Assembly: GCF_022201045.2 (NCBI RefSeq)
Contig: NC_068564.1
Span: forward strand, 31,215,001-31,279,000
Source of the DNA: Citrus sinensis
Taxonomy: Eukaryota > Streptophyta > Magnoliopsida > Sapindales > Rutaceae
Direction of reading: 5' to 3'
Length of the DNA stretch: 64,000 nt
Shown: in pieces, positions 1 through 11,823 of the stretch
Position numbering within the stretch: position 1 is the first letter of the stretch
How the letters are laid out: each line of letters starts with the position of its first letter
Program-made: the position numbers and the translations under genes
The notes under the pieces: generated by a model
The model's input: the letters and a program-made list of their open reading frames with translations, nothing else
Database searches by the model: none
Told to the model about the DNA's origin: nothing

Positions 1-13
1 TGGCTATTTTACC

Positions 14-147
14 CTCTTTAAATTATTGATATTTTTTTAAAGTTCCTACAAGAGAGATAAAATTAAAAAATTAAAAAATTCTCTTTAAATTATTAATATT
101 TTCTTAAAATTCATATAAAAAAAGATAAAATTAAAAACTTAAAAATG
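14..147. repeat. Tandem duplication, 67-bp unit, two copies
   Basis: Two adjacent AT-rich units begin with ctctttaaattatt at 14 and 81 and diverge by a handful of substitutions. The rest of 1-700 is AT-rich spacer in which I see no gene, RNA or further structured element. Confidence 0.6.
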
Positions 148-699
148 AAATAGTTATAATCTTTACCTATGATTGTAAATCTTTAGAATTGACAAGGATA
201 AAATTGTCAAAAAATAGGGTTTGTACTTTTCATGCCAATAATTTTAATTTTTTTTTTAGTTATTTCCGTCTACAAATTGTTGTTAAGGGTAATATTGTCT
301 TTGCACAGTCAACTAACGGTCAATGTTAAAATTAACTGACAGTAGGAGATTTTTTATAAATAAATAAATTCTCGTCATCTACTTGCAACAAGCTCAAACC
401 TCAGGAGAGGTTTTTAAAAATTACCCTAAATTTATATATCATATCTATGCTGATGTGGAATTTAACTTTGCAACGTTAGGTGTTGGATTGTGCATTGTTG
501 TTATAGGAGTTAATTGGGTGGGCTGAAGCCAGTGGCCCAAAAACCTTGGTCCAATTGAGCGATATTTATTTAATTAGATCATTATTGTTTTTGAAAGGGA
601 GATAATAATAATTAATTGAATTATGAATAATCATTAAAAACATAAAAAACCTAAAAATGAAGTTTGCCCAAGTTATGGATGTTAACGGGAAGTAATTGA

Positions 700-989
700 A
701 GACTAAGTAAATAATACAATTATTATAGAAAGTATGAGAGCTGGATCTTTAGGTCACAAGAGAGAAATATCAAATTGATTTCAATTGTATTAAATACAAA
801 GCTTCGGGATTTTATTTATAGGATATCACAACCAATTAAAATTAGCCACGCGTATAGATATATGTTTTAGCCAATTAGTTATGTTTCCACGGCTAACTTA
901 GCTACTTGACCTAATTAGCTGTCTTCATAGATGACTTAGCAAACTAACCAAATTAGTTAAGTCAATGTGGATAAACATCTATCATAACA
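700..989 (-). mobile_element. Probable LTR of a decayed Ty1/copia element
   Basis: Read on the minus strand, the segment begins TGTTATGATAG at 989, directly after a purine-rich stretch (990-1002, polypurine-tract-like) that follows the copia coding remnant. It carries a TATA-like run and ends in an AT-rich, leader-like region. The TG start next to a purine tract at the 3' side of RNase H is where a 3' LTR belongs. The far boundary near 700 is a guess because no partner LTR is present to compare. Confidence 0.5.
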
Positions 990-2010
990 CTTCTCTTTGG
1001 ATATCCACTTATTTATGACAATTGTACTTGACATTTGTTAAGGAAAAATTAATTGGAATAAAAACCCAAGCAAAAAAATTACATTATGATAAATCATAAA
1101 GTAGTTTTGAACGTGCTTCAAGACTACCTTGTTAAATATCCTTGCCAATATAAAGTCCTAGTGGAGAAAACCCCCATCAAAGGGGAAAGAGTACAGTGCA
1201 CATATATCCAGTTTAATTGTGGAAATTCTATTATTGTTAGAAAGTGCTCCGCCTGATGGGTGCTCCCCATGATGATCAACTCGATAGTCTATTTAAACGG
1301 CGCATGTCAATGCCATATACTGTCTTCTCAAATGTTTATGTAGGTTAAACTTTAGTAAATATATATGCAAAGGAGCGTATCTACTTATGAGTGTAGAAGA
1401 ACTTAGGTGAGATATGTTTCATTTTGTCTCATTTAATACACCCTTCATTGAGTTGAGCTATACATGCAATATTATTTATATACATAACTATTGGGACATC
1501 CGCACATAAAGATAATTTTGAGGCACTCTAGATATAATGGATGACAGACTGAAGTCATACGCATTCTCTACTTACTTCATGCATTGCAAGAATCTTAAAG
1601 TGATTGGAGAACGTAACCAATGGAGAATGCTTTGTGGATTTCCAAGAAATCATTGTTCCATTATAAGTAAAAACATATCTTGTTTGCTAATGAGTTTTAT
1701 AAAGACTAGATAAATAACTTGCATAGGCATAACCAATGAGACCTATATTTTTCGTTAGTTCATCATAATAAAATAAACCCAATTCAATAGTCTCACAAAG
1801 ATAACGAAAAATATGTTTAACACCATTCCTTTGTTGTTAAGTTGGTTCAAAACTAAATTTTGCCAAGAGATTTACTGAAAAAGCTACCAATGTATTCAAA
1901 TATGATACTTCTAAACTAAGTACTTGCTTATCATCCCCTTTAGGACAAAATGTATCTTTCTTATAATCAAAAGACTAGACTATTATCCTTCAAAAAAAAA
2001 AAAGACTAGA
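990..2010 (-). mobile_element. Ty1/copia retrotransposon remnant (RNase H end of pol), degenerate
   Basis: The minus-strand translation of about 1500-1960 gives a broken copia RNase H/RT tail: a VNLLAKFSFEPT-like piece, then HIFRYLCETIELGLFYY, GLIGYAYASYLSSLYKTH, a stop, QTRYVFTYNGT, and MISWKSTKHSP followed by a degenerate HEVSREC. This order matches the family consensus (HILRYLRGT..GLFY..GYADA..SQTGYVF..ISW.SKKQ..EA..E). Further down (about 1380-1500) come IACIAQLNEG and KHISPKFFYTH pieces, again in copia order. In-frame stops and frameshifts show that it is dead. It lies just before the LTR-like segment 700-989. Confidence 0.8.
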
Positions 2011-2255
2011 CTATTATTAGGGCACTTAATAGGTAAGATTTATGTATATTAAAATAATATCTTTTTAATATAATTTGACTGATAGATAAAGATATTATTA
2101 GATCCGTGGTTTGTTTTGTAACTAAAGACAATATGTAATTTTTATAAAATCTTCTTTTGGTTCAAACTACTTTTTCAAATAATCAGTAGTTTTTTATAGA
2201 TTTTTGGGAGTTGCAATCAAATTTATATCATCAACATAAACTATTACAACAATTA

Positions 2256-2615
2256 GGCTCCGTTTGATACAGCTTATTAAATAGAGCTTATAACAGTAGA
2301 GCTTATAGCAGTAGAACTTATACCAATAAAGCTTTTGAGCAAAAAATCATTGGGTGTTTGGTTGTTAATAAAAAAGTACTTTTGAACCATTAAAATGTGT
2401 GATATTTTTTATATTATACATTTTTTAGAAAAGCTCTCTAACCTCTACTCCCAAAAGCTCAAATTTTAGGCTTTTGCTAGTAGAGGTAAATTAGCTTATT
2501 TAAGCTAAAAAAACTCTACTAAAAAAATAATCAAACACCATAAAAATTTTTAAAAAGTGCTTATATGATTAAATAAGTACTTATGGCTCTTAAATAAGCC
2601 ATACCAAACAGGCTC
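2256..2615. mobile_element. MITE with about 25-bp terminal inverted repeats
   Basis: The left end ggctccgtttgatacagctt and the reverse complement of the right end (gagcctgtttggtatggctt) match at most positions, enclosing 360 bp of AT-rich non-coding sequence. The termini resemble the GGCYCYGTTTGG-type ends of small plant DNA transposons. A clear target duplication was not found (only TA on both sides), so the superfamily is left open. Confidence 0.65.
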
Positions 2616-3907
2616 TAAATCCAGATTATAACTTCTTTATAAATACACGAGGATAAGGATAAGTAGGTACTTTACGTATCCTTCCTTTATCAAGTCTTCA
2701 TCGGCAACTTATACACACAAAAAGGGAATCCACTAGTGATTACAAATTATAAAATAAAAACTGATTTTGTGCTTTCCATCTCAGTTCACCGTATCAATGT
2801 TGAGTTGGGAATAATAGGAGACAAGATAAGATTCTATAAAGTCCTCTATAAAGCTGTTGATTATTGTTAATTCACCAAAATAACTTACCAACTCGGCTCT
2901 TTTCCGGGTTCCTCTCTGAGTGGAGGTTCAGGGCATGGATTCAATCCTGTTAAGACTTCTACTTTCTGTTCGTTCAGTTGCATGAAAGAACTTCTATTCC
3001 ATCAGCCTAATAGATGATATGCTTTCTGTTTCTAAGGCCATTGATTCGGATAGCCCATGTATATTGCTAAGCCCGCTAGCTTTATTGTTCTCGATGATCA
3101 CTTATTTGACAATCTAAAGCCACCCTAAAAATGCTCTTAATTTCATAAGAAATAAAAAACTATTTTATCCAATTTTCCCTTAATAAAAAAACTGATAAGC
3201 AAAAGGAAGTATTGTGAGTTGAAAAAACTATATATGACATCTAATTAAATTTAAAAAAAAAAACAACTATTTTTCGTTTGTAAGTGAAAGGAAAAAGTAA
3301 TGATCGCGGACATATTCGTTCAAGAAAATAGACAAATTATGCTTTTCAATTAAAAAATTTTAAAAAAATCAGGTGCTAACTGATCATGCTCCATGATGCG
3401 ATACGATGCGTCACGTGCATATCCGACAACGTATTTGGTCGGTGGAATCCACGTGTCCCTGAAAAAGCCAGATAATGTGTGCACGTCGAAAGTGATTGGA
3501 ATTTATCCTGTGGGGTGTTAGCTACTTAACTTGACCAACGGCCGTCGAAAGTAACGGTACGTGAAATCAGCTGTCGCAATTTTTTCCCGACACGATTAAC
3601 GACGTCATGTCTCCGTCAAAAATGGACTGCCCAATCCAGCGGTGCCTGCTGCTCTCTGTCATCATCGGTGCAGTGCAAATGATGGCACTCTTCTTTTAGA
3701 TTCAGACAGCAGCACATTTATTTATTGAGTCGGGCTGCTGTCGTGCGTTACTACCGTTTTAAATGAAATTTCCTAAATTGCAAAAAAAAAACGTTTCGAG
3801 CGAAATTCGCGAGTGTATCGTTTTATGTGAGTAATTTACAGCTAAATCCTTCATGTTAATCTAAAACTCAAACAAACTATAACCAAGTTCCTATTATGTT
3901 ATATCGG
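2616..3907. other. Spacer without a recognisable gene
   Basis: I see no conserved reading frame here on either strand. The segment 3370-3760 is richer in GC than its surroundings and holds the ACGT-box cluster listed separately; the rest is AT-rich. Confidence 0.5.
3412..3605. promoter_or_regulatory. Cluster of six ACGT-core (G-box/ABRE/C-box-like) motifs
   Basis: ACGT cores occur at 3413, 3429, 3451, 3483, 3559 and 3602. Two of them are full CACGTG G-boxes (3412-3417 and 3450-3455) and one is GACGTC (3601-3606). TTGACC, a W-box-like motif, lies near 3531. In plants such clusters are bZIP/bHLH targets for abscisic acid, light or stress control. The nearest coding start downstream is 2.6 kb away at 6222 (+), so the target is unclear. 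Confidence 0.4.
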
Positions 3908-4640
3908 GACTGCCACTCGCCTCTTTCTAAGCAAAACACGTGTCCCCTTACATAAATTGGGGTGCAAATTTAACCTATTTCTTTTTTAAATTTAAGGATT
4001 ACATCACTTTAAAGACTAAATTTACCACGTTATCCTTTTTTTTTTTTAAACTTACCCAACCACCAGTTCAATTTCACCATAATTTTTTTTAATTTTAACA
4101 TATTTCTGCCCTAATTTTTTATTTCAAATTATCTATTATTTGAATAATACTTTTTCTCTTGTGAGATTTTTGTGCACTTTTTTTTTTGCATTTGACAAGC
4201 AAACACAATATCTGACAAAAACTTAAATTAATAAATAGTAAAAACTGAATACATCAAATTCCTTATCCCAACATATAATTAGCAAACCTTTTTTTTAAAG
4301 GAGAAATCTAATTTTTTTTCACACTCCTTTTTAACATCAACATTTGTGTATAAATATTTTAATGGAGAAAATCTGAATTTTTAACATCAATGTTTATTAA
4401 TTAAATTTAGCCAAAGAGAATCTTAAAAAAAAAAGAGGAATTGTGTTGGAAGTGAACTAAAAGTTGGGTGAGTTTCCAAAAAAAAATTGAAAATTAGGGT
4501 AATGTGGTAAATTTATCTTTAAAGTGATATAATTTTTAAATTTAAAAAAAAGATAGGCTCAATATGCCTCACAATCTAAGCAAGAAGACGTGTCTTGCTT
4601 AGAAAGAGGCAAGTACGAGAGTCGTTAGCACTCCTCTATG
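3908..4640. mobile_element. Fold-back element with long inverted repeats (MULE-MITE-like)
   Basis: The left arm (about 3920-4060) and the reverse complement of the right arm (about 4480-4625) share gcctctttctaagcaa, then an AAATTTAA..ATCACTTTAAAGA..TAAATTTACCAC block and CTYACCCAAC, in the same order. The arms are about 150 bp each around an AT-rich centre without coding capacity. Long arms and no transposase suggest a non-autonomous Mutator-like or fold-back element. The exact ends are approximate and no target duplication is certain. Confidence 0.65.
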
Positions 4641-4685
4641 TTACATTTCTATCGAGGGGCAATCCTAATTAATTTAAGTTTTTGT

Positions 4686-5114
4686 AGCCACTTGGGCTTG
4701 TAGGTTATAGCCTAGTAGTGAACCATTGCTCTTAAAGTCAAAGTATGACTACGAGGGTAATGATTCGAGTTCCTATAGACCCAATCTCTCTCAATTAAAT
4801 ATAATTGTGTGGAGATTACTTGTAACGTCTTTCTCCCTTACTAAATGCGAGTGGAGTAGAGATATCCTCTTCCGTGAAGAGTATTTGACTGGACATGTAT
4901 TTCATATAATAAAAATATAATAATATAAATCTTATGTATATATCTGATTGTAAATGGGTATTTGGCTGAGCATGTATTTCATATAATAAAAATGTAATAA
5001 TGTAAGTTTCAAGTATATATTTGATTATAAATATCAGTGTAATGATCTGCTGTCATAACAATTGTAAATATCTGTGTAATACTGTAACTTGATGCTTAAT
5101 CAGTTAAAAAAAAC
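4686..5114 (+). mobile_element. tRNA-derived SINE with perfect 16-bp target-site duplication
   Basis: The element is flanked by identical 16-bp copies of taatttaagtttttgt at 4670-4685 and 5115-5130 and ends in a short A-rich tail. Its 5' part carries a box A-like tagcctagtagtg (about 4709) and a box B-like gattcgagttcc (about 4762), the internal RNA polymerase III promoter of tRNA-derived SINEs. The body contains a 77-bp internal tandem duplication. There is no open coding capacity. It sits about 45 bp beyond the right end of the fold-back element. Confidence 0.75.
4881..5034 (+). repeat. 77-bp internal tandem duplication inside the SINE
   Basis: Two copies start with gtatttgactggacatg (4881) and gtatttggctgagcatg (4958) and both continue with tatttcatataataaaaat. 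A duplicated 3' module inside a SINE body is visible directly. Confidence 0.7.
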
Positions 5115-5130
5115 TAATTTAAGTTTTTGT

Positions 5131-6221
5131 TGGTACTAAATATGAGTTTTAAATAATTTTAATAAAAATAATAAGTATATTATAAATTTTTATTGCAAAA
5201 GTGTGGTATAAACCTAATTTACCAAATTATAAGATTTACTGATTATATTTAATTATAACTCTCCGAACACAATACCAAACTATTTAGGTTTCTTAAAGTT
5301 GATGTTCTCGTGTTTTTAATATTATTTCTCCTTTTTTTTTCCAAATAGAACTATCGTACCCTGAAATGTTTTCTCCTTACTATTAGACTTAAAAACTGCT
5401 TTCAACTAATACTAAGCAGCTGCATTATGCCATCTTTAAGAGATTCTTCCGAAACATGTACAAACAGCCCACTTGGTTGCTTTATTCATTTTTAGTTTCC
5501 AGAAATAACCAATGACACCGTACCCAAAGACCACCTTTTTCACTCAGCTTTACCTGGCCTGTGTCTCTCTCTCATCTCTCTGTGTCCGAGTGTTAGCTTT
5601 GCTTTACCCTTCATTGAAAAAGATGGATTGATTCTTGAACTCATCTCTTTCACCTCAACAGGATCCTTAAGTTGCACTGTTGCACATCATTATCCCTCTT
5701 CTCTTTCTATTTTACTTTCCAAGTGCCCATTACTTCCTAGTCTCTACCTTATTTACTAACACTTCAATCTAGTAACTCATTAACTCTGCACAACCACTTC
5801 ACTAACTCCAAGAATTTTCATTTCTTCTTTTGATACACCAATTAATTTCAAAAGAATCTTTTCTAGTATTTTTCTTGCTGTTTTTAGCTGTATTTTCCGA
5901 TTCTTCAGCTTCTGCATTTTTATTTCTGTTTCTTGTTTTACATTATCACTCAGTTTGCATAATCATTCCTACCCATGCAATAAATTTTTCCTAGCACCTT
6001 TCAAAACACGGCCAGGATTCCATTTTCATTCCTCTAACACCACAAGATTCCATTTGTTCCACCAATATTCCTCCAGATCAGCTCTTCACTCTCATAGCTA
6101 GATTTGGACATCAACTCTTGTTGCTTAATTCTGGGATTCTTTTTTTTAATCTTTTGGGGTTGGGTTTTTTTGGTGCACGGAAGCTGGCTAGCTACTAGCC
6201 ATCAAATTCAAAGAAGAAATA
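5131..6221. other. Upstream region of the GH17 gene, including a pyrimidine-rich leader
   Basis: No gene is visible here. From about 5540 the plus strand becomes rich in CT (for example tgtctctctctcatctctctgtgtc at 5562-5586), as is usual in plant 5' leaders and core promoters. The transcription start cannot be fixed by eye. Confidence 0.4.
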
Positions 6222-9200
6222 ATGGCTAGTTTTTCAGTTTATGCGAGCATTAAGTTCCTTTCTTTGTGTGCAATGATTTGTGGGGTGAGTGGCCTTGGTG
6301 CCAACTGGGGCACACAAGCAAGCCATCCTCTGCCTCCAGAAACTGTAGTGAATCTACTGAGGGATAATGGGTTCCAAAAAGCAAAGCTTTTTGATGCAGA
6401 TTATGGGACACTAAGAGCTTTGGGTAAGTCTGGGATAGAGGTCATGGTTGGCATTCCAAATGACATGCTTGCTTCTCTGGCCAGCAGCATGAAGACTGCT
6501 GAAAAATGGGTTTCCCAAAATGTCTCCCAACACATCAGAAAAAATAATGTCAACATCAGGTTTGTTTATTTGTTTCTTTATTTACTTTTCTTTTCATTTT
6601 CTTTCACTATATTACTTAAATTTCATTTTCAAGTCATTGAAAAGTGAAAATGATAAGCTTTATTGTTATGGTTTTGTTGATAAGTTGCAAGTATTTGTTG
6701 ACTCTATTGATTTTTTTTCCCTTTATTATAAGAAATTTGTTGATTCTAATTATTTACTAAGCATAAATATGCATATAGGACCTTTCTAATTTTTTTGCTG
6801 TAGCATTTGCTGACTTACATTTTAGCCTCGTAAGCATGCAATGTTTTATTGTGATATTGATTCTTGTAAATTTGATTTGGTTGTTGTTCAACTACGTATG
6901 AATGGAAGTGAGGGTTTAATGTTTGCTACCTTCATAGAAGTATTATTAGCCTGTTTCAGGGATAGGACACTACCTTTGTTCTTGTTGCCTGTATTCTCTT
7001 AATTAATTATTCTGACTTTTCCCTGGTTGTACTTGAATGGTATCCTTTTGTTCAAATGTTAATTTGTCTTTGAGGGGATACCTACTTCCCTATAACTCTC
7101 AGACTTTTATATTGAATTCCCCCCTCAGCATAAATTTCATTTATATTTACTCTTGGGGAAGGAGTGGCCTGGGTGTCAGGTAAGGGAAAAAGAAAAAGTT
7201 GTTAAGTTGGTGTTTATCTAACTACTCCATCAATGTACAAGTTTGAGACAATGGTAGTAAAATCATGCTAAGTAACTTTATGAGCATAGTCAAATGATGT
7301 TGGTCTGTCTACTGAGTTCTTTTATTTGATTAAAAAATGAAAGCATGCATCAGTTATAGTTTTGTAATTGCTCCATTTTCTTCTTTTGATTTTTCCTAGT
7401 TTGATTACTTTATGCTACATTTGCCTATAGTTCATATGGGAATCGGAAGAAATGGATGTGAAAATGATTTGTGCTCTGTATAACATTGTTATTTGGTGAA
7501 TTCTGCCTTGTATCTTATTTTTTTGTTTGGTATTAGGAGAGCTTGCAGGTTTTGGTCATGATCAATAGAAATCAATCATTTGGCAGAGAATTATAAGAGA
7601 ACGTGTGAGAGAAATTCTTCTCAATCTTTTTAATTCTCTTTCTGGTGTTACAAAAAAATAATGGATTATCAGGGGCATTTGTATGCCCTCTTTAAGTTAG
7701 CCGATGGCAAAGAAAGTAAGCTCTACCATTGGATACAAGTTTGATCTTTTGCTGGCTATAAGCACACTATTCTCATGGTTGAAGTTGATTTAGCTGTTAC
7801 TTTTTACTTGGCCTTTCTAGCTGCCTCATCTTGTTTCCTTGAAGTTGACTAGAAGAGGGTATCAGGTGTATCTTAGATAAAATGAAGAGGCTAGTATTTG
7901 AGATCTAAATTGTGGAGTGTGTGAGGTTATATTTTCCCTATACTTGGATCTATACCGGTCTCCTTTATTTTATATCACTTGATGTTGTATTTAATGCATC
8001 TACCAAAAGAAATCTTGTTTCTTCTAGTTCTGCCTTTTACTCTCACTATGATATTGGTTTACATAGAGGGGTCTCACAAACCAGTTTAACAATGAGTCAG
8101 TATCTTGGTGAAGGTAAAAGATGGTATAATCTCTTTTTTTAAGGTCAGGGCATTTTTAGGGTAAAATATCATTGAAGGAGATGGTATGAGTTTGGGTATT
8201 GGGGAAAATAATAAATAAGGATGAGTTTAGGTATTGGAGAAAATAATAACCTTATACATTCAGTACTATATGAATGTACATATAGAGAAGGCAGGTATTG
8301 CTTTCAGGTCTGAGGAAATATAAAACCTCACTCCTTCTCAATTCTCATCTTGAGTATTGTATTTTTATCTTGTACCTATCCCACCTATTAATATCCGCTA
8401 AAACAAGTACTATTGGGTATTAATACCTATGAAGGAATTTGCCGTAATGTTAATCTTATTTATGTCGGATCAAAGACAAGTTTACTTTGTCCTTAACAGT
8501 CAGCCTATGGGCTTATGTATGTGTATATTATGTGGAATAAGATTAAAGCCATTTGGTTAATTTTCGTTGGTAGAAATTTCAAACATTTAGATGAAATCTT
8601 TATCTCCATTTCTATACCTCTACATTCAACATTATTTAAATTTACGGTCTTGAGAGAAATTCTCTCATGACTGGTCTTATCACTTTAGCATGCTGAGGTG
8701 GTTGGACTAGCGAAAGAGAGTTCAACAAGTGTGGAGAACAATTTCGCACTTGTTGTTAATTGTAGGAAACTTTGGTCGGTATTATCATTGCTTTTCAGCG
8801 ATGGGTGGGTATTATCATTTTAAAATTAAAAAGTTTTCTCTCTCCTCACATTGCAAACTTTGGTTGAATGGTCCCACCACATCAGCATAGGAGTGTCTTA
8901 CCTAAATTTTTCTGTATTAATCAGGTGGTGAGTCTTAGATAATCAAAATTTGAAATTTAAATTAATGATAAGTGTGAGTTCACTCTTCCACACTGTTCAA
9001 GCTCAGGTTGGCTTATCCCACCACTTAAGTATGCTGAGATGGTAGGATCGAGCCATGTAAGACTCTCTTCATGGTCTTTTATAAATGTGTATAAAGTTTG
9101 ATGTCGTAAAATTGCTTATTGTGGATTTTATCATCCTTTAGGAAAATGCTCATATGCTTCGGTGTTTGCACGAAAAATTCATGCAGATGGAGCTAAAAGC

Positions 9201-11321
9201 CAAAAGAAAACAAACTTTAGTTCACTAAAAGACAAAAGCAGTGCATTGTAATGTGTGTTTTTCTTGTTTTTTAGCTCCATTCGCATTTTAATTACATGCG
9301 AACGTCCGCATGTTAGCACCAAGAGGATCCTCTTTAAAGCTAAAACAAGTTACCTTTACGTTCAAGTTTTTGCATTCACTTTTATATATCCTTTATTCAT
9401 ATAGCACTACATTTGACATCATTTATGATTAATAATGAGAACACTATCATCACATCTCAATTATAAAACTCGCCGTTTATGCATAGGATTAAAATTTTTC
9501 TAGTTTTGGTTCATATACTATGGTTCATAATTTGCTGCAATGCTTCTTCTTTTGTTCTTTATGACTGTCTGAGAGTGTTTGTAAATCTGCTCCATTCAAC
9601 AATTCATCGATGAGTTTCTAGGGTTTCTCTAGCTTTTGAATAACATTTCCTTTAGGATTTTGCGCATTTAAGGCAGATGTTTGTTGCAAAGTGATATTAA
9701 GACATTATTTATTACAGTGCAAAAGGTTAGTGCAATTAGCCTTGACACCGCTAATCTGTATAACTCCTATTAAAAAATGAGAGAGAATGTGAAGCTGAAT
9801 ATATGATGTATGTGAGTTTCTCAACTTGTACCATGCAATTTGCAGATGCTTTTGAGCCTGTCTTTGTCAGAACAATATTCAACCTCTCCTGACTGGTAAT
9901 TAGCCTGAACATGAGTGTTAACATTTTCACGTAAATGTCTTCCAATCAGCTTTTGTGCATCAGCATTGTTCTTTAGGAGTTCTTGCATTAAAAATGTGTA
10001 TGGACCATGTTTTATAGACAAAAGGTTTTTTGTTGGATTTGTGTGACATTTGTCATGTGCTTATCTAAAACTTTCCTTCTGTTTAACCTTTGATCATTTG
10101 CTTATCTAATCCTCGTATTCAGTCGCCTGCCATACGCCTTGGTGTCAATATTGGTGCATAATTTGACATGTATAAGCTTTACAAATTCTTCAGTATCTCA
10201 CCTTAAATATGTGCAGGTATGTTGCAGTTGGGAACGAACCTTTCTTGGAAACTTATAATGGAAGCTTCCTCAGAACAACCTTCCCTGCTCTTCGGAATGT
10301 CCAGGCTGCCCTGATAAAGGCTGGGCTTAGCAACCAAGTGAAGGTCACTGTGCCCCTCAATGCTGATGTCTATGAGAGTGCATCTGGAGTTCCATCTGGT
10401 GGTGATTTCCGAGCTGATATTCATGATCTCATGCTTGCTATTGTCAAGTTTTTGAGCGACAATGGTGGTCCATTTACTGTCAACATCTACCCCTTCATAA
10501 GCCTTTACAGTGATTCCAACTTCCCGGTTGAGTATGCTTTCTTTGATGGTAACTCGTCGCCTATAAATGATGGTGGGGCAACATACTACAATATGTTTGA
10601 TGCAAATCATGACACTCTTGTGCGTGCCCTTCAAAAAAATGGGTACGGAAACTTGCCTATTATAATTGGAGAGATTGGGTGGCCGACTGATGGAGACAGA
10701 AATGCCAACAATGAGTATGCTCGGCGTTTCAACCAAGGTTTCATGTCCCATATTTCAGGTGGGAAAGGAACCCCAATGAGACCTGGGCCAATTGACGCCT
10801 ATTTGTTCAGTTTGATTGATGAGGATGCTAAAAGTGTTGATCCTGGAAATTTTGAACGACATTGGGGAATATTTACTTATGATGGAAGACCTAAATACCA
10901 AATCAATCTTGGCACCACAAACTCGGGGTCTTTGGTTCCAGCAAGAAGTGTTCATTACTTGCAGAAGAAGTGGTGTGTGATGAAGCCTTCAGCCAGACTT
11001 GACGATCCTCAAGTGGCACCAAGTGTGAGCTATGCCTGTGGACTTGCTGACTGCACTAGCCTTGGTTATGGGACATCATGTGGCAATCTGGATGCTAGGG
11101 GAAACATTTCATATGCATTTAACAGCTACTATCAGAAAAATAATCAGCTTGACACCGCCTGTAAATTTCCAAATCTTTCAATGATCACTAAAGCGGATCC
11201 ATCAGTTGGAAGTTGCATATTTCAGATTACAATGGAGCCATACTATGGAGGTGCTGAGAGGAGAATTGGGTCACTAAGGTTGGTTGTGGGCCTTTTTCTC
11301 TTTGTGCTAATAATTCTGTGA
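6222..11321 (+). CDS. Glucan endo-1,3-beta-glucosidase, GH17 plus X8 domain, GPI-anchor type
   Basis: Exons 6222-6559 and 10217-11321 join AG|G (Arg113) and give 480 residues; the intron is 3657 bp. The product should cleave callose (beta-1,3-glucan) at the cell surface or plasmodesmata. Residues 1-24 form a signal peptide, followed by LGANWG, the usual mature start. The GH17 barrel carries the proton donor Glu in VGNEP (Glu120) and the nucleophile in GEIGWP (Glu265). A Cys-rich X8 (CBM43) module starts at WCVMKP (about 365-452). A hydrophobic tail (about 466-480) after a small-residue segment fits a GPI signal. The closest Arabidopsis relatives I recall are At4g31140 and At5g58090. It converges with the KCS gene, 500 bp between stops. 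Confidence 0.93.
8650..9080. repeat. Diverged repeat or MITE remnant in the GH17 intron
   Basis: Related motifs recur in both orientations: agcatgctgaggtggttgga (8689), ccaccacatcagcatag (8875, inverted) and agtatgctgagatggtagga (9028). Together with gttcaacaagtgtgg (8720) and cacactgttcaagctc they suggest an old inverted-repeat element. Ends and family are unresolved. Confidence 0.4.
9139..9332. mobile_element. Small fold-back MITE in the GH17 intron
   Basis: The left half (aggaaaatgctcat..atgcttcggtgtttgcac..gatggagctaaaa) and the reverse complement of the right half (aggatcctcttggtgctaac..gcgaatggagctaaaa) pair over most of their length, leaving a short loop rich in A and C. It is about 194 bp and non-coding. 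The rest of the intron (6560-10216) shows no other gene. Confidence 0.55.
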
Positions 11322-11823
11322 ATTCTGAGGCTTCTTAATCACGAAGAATCATTTTTCCATGATTACATTCATTTGCTTTGTAGGATAATGGTAATGCAGA
11401 AGTAGTTGAAATGATTGATAAATGGCTCAAACGAAATCTAATTTTGCAATTGGCAAGGCTTTATTTAAGTAATCATGATTGTTCTACTTTGATTTTTTTT
11501 TTTTTTGATGTGTACCATGAACTTTGTGAATCAAGGCCTAACCAGGTAGGATAGAGATTGTGTGGGCTGAAATGATATTGGATATTTCTGATGTTCTCAT
11601 ATTCGATTGACTTATGATATTCTTTCCTTAAATATATAGTCTTTCTTTGTTGTTCGTATTCGTATTCTCCCCCCCCCTCAAAAGCTACTTAGGTGTAGTT
11701 TTTCAGAATTGCACATATTTTTCTTAAAAGAATCCAGATGCTGAAGTCAGGTTAAAGATGTCATTATTATTAAGCACATACTTTCAGTCACAACTGCTGG
11801 TTCTACATTTTTGCTCTTCCCCT
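11322..11823. other. Convergent 3' regions of GH17 and KCS
   Basis: The 500 bp between the two stop codons must hold both 3' UTRs. A T-rich run (11500-11512) and a C8 run (11671-11678) are present, and nothing else recognisable. Confidence 0.5.

Noticed and set aside
10203-10751. 182-codon minus-strand frame opposite the GH17 exon
   Set aside because: It is antisense to a strongly conserved catalytic exon, has no family motif, and is explained by codon bias of the real frame.
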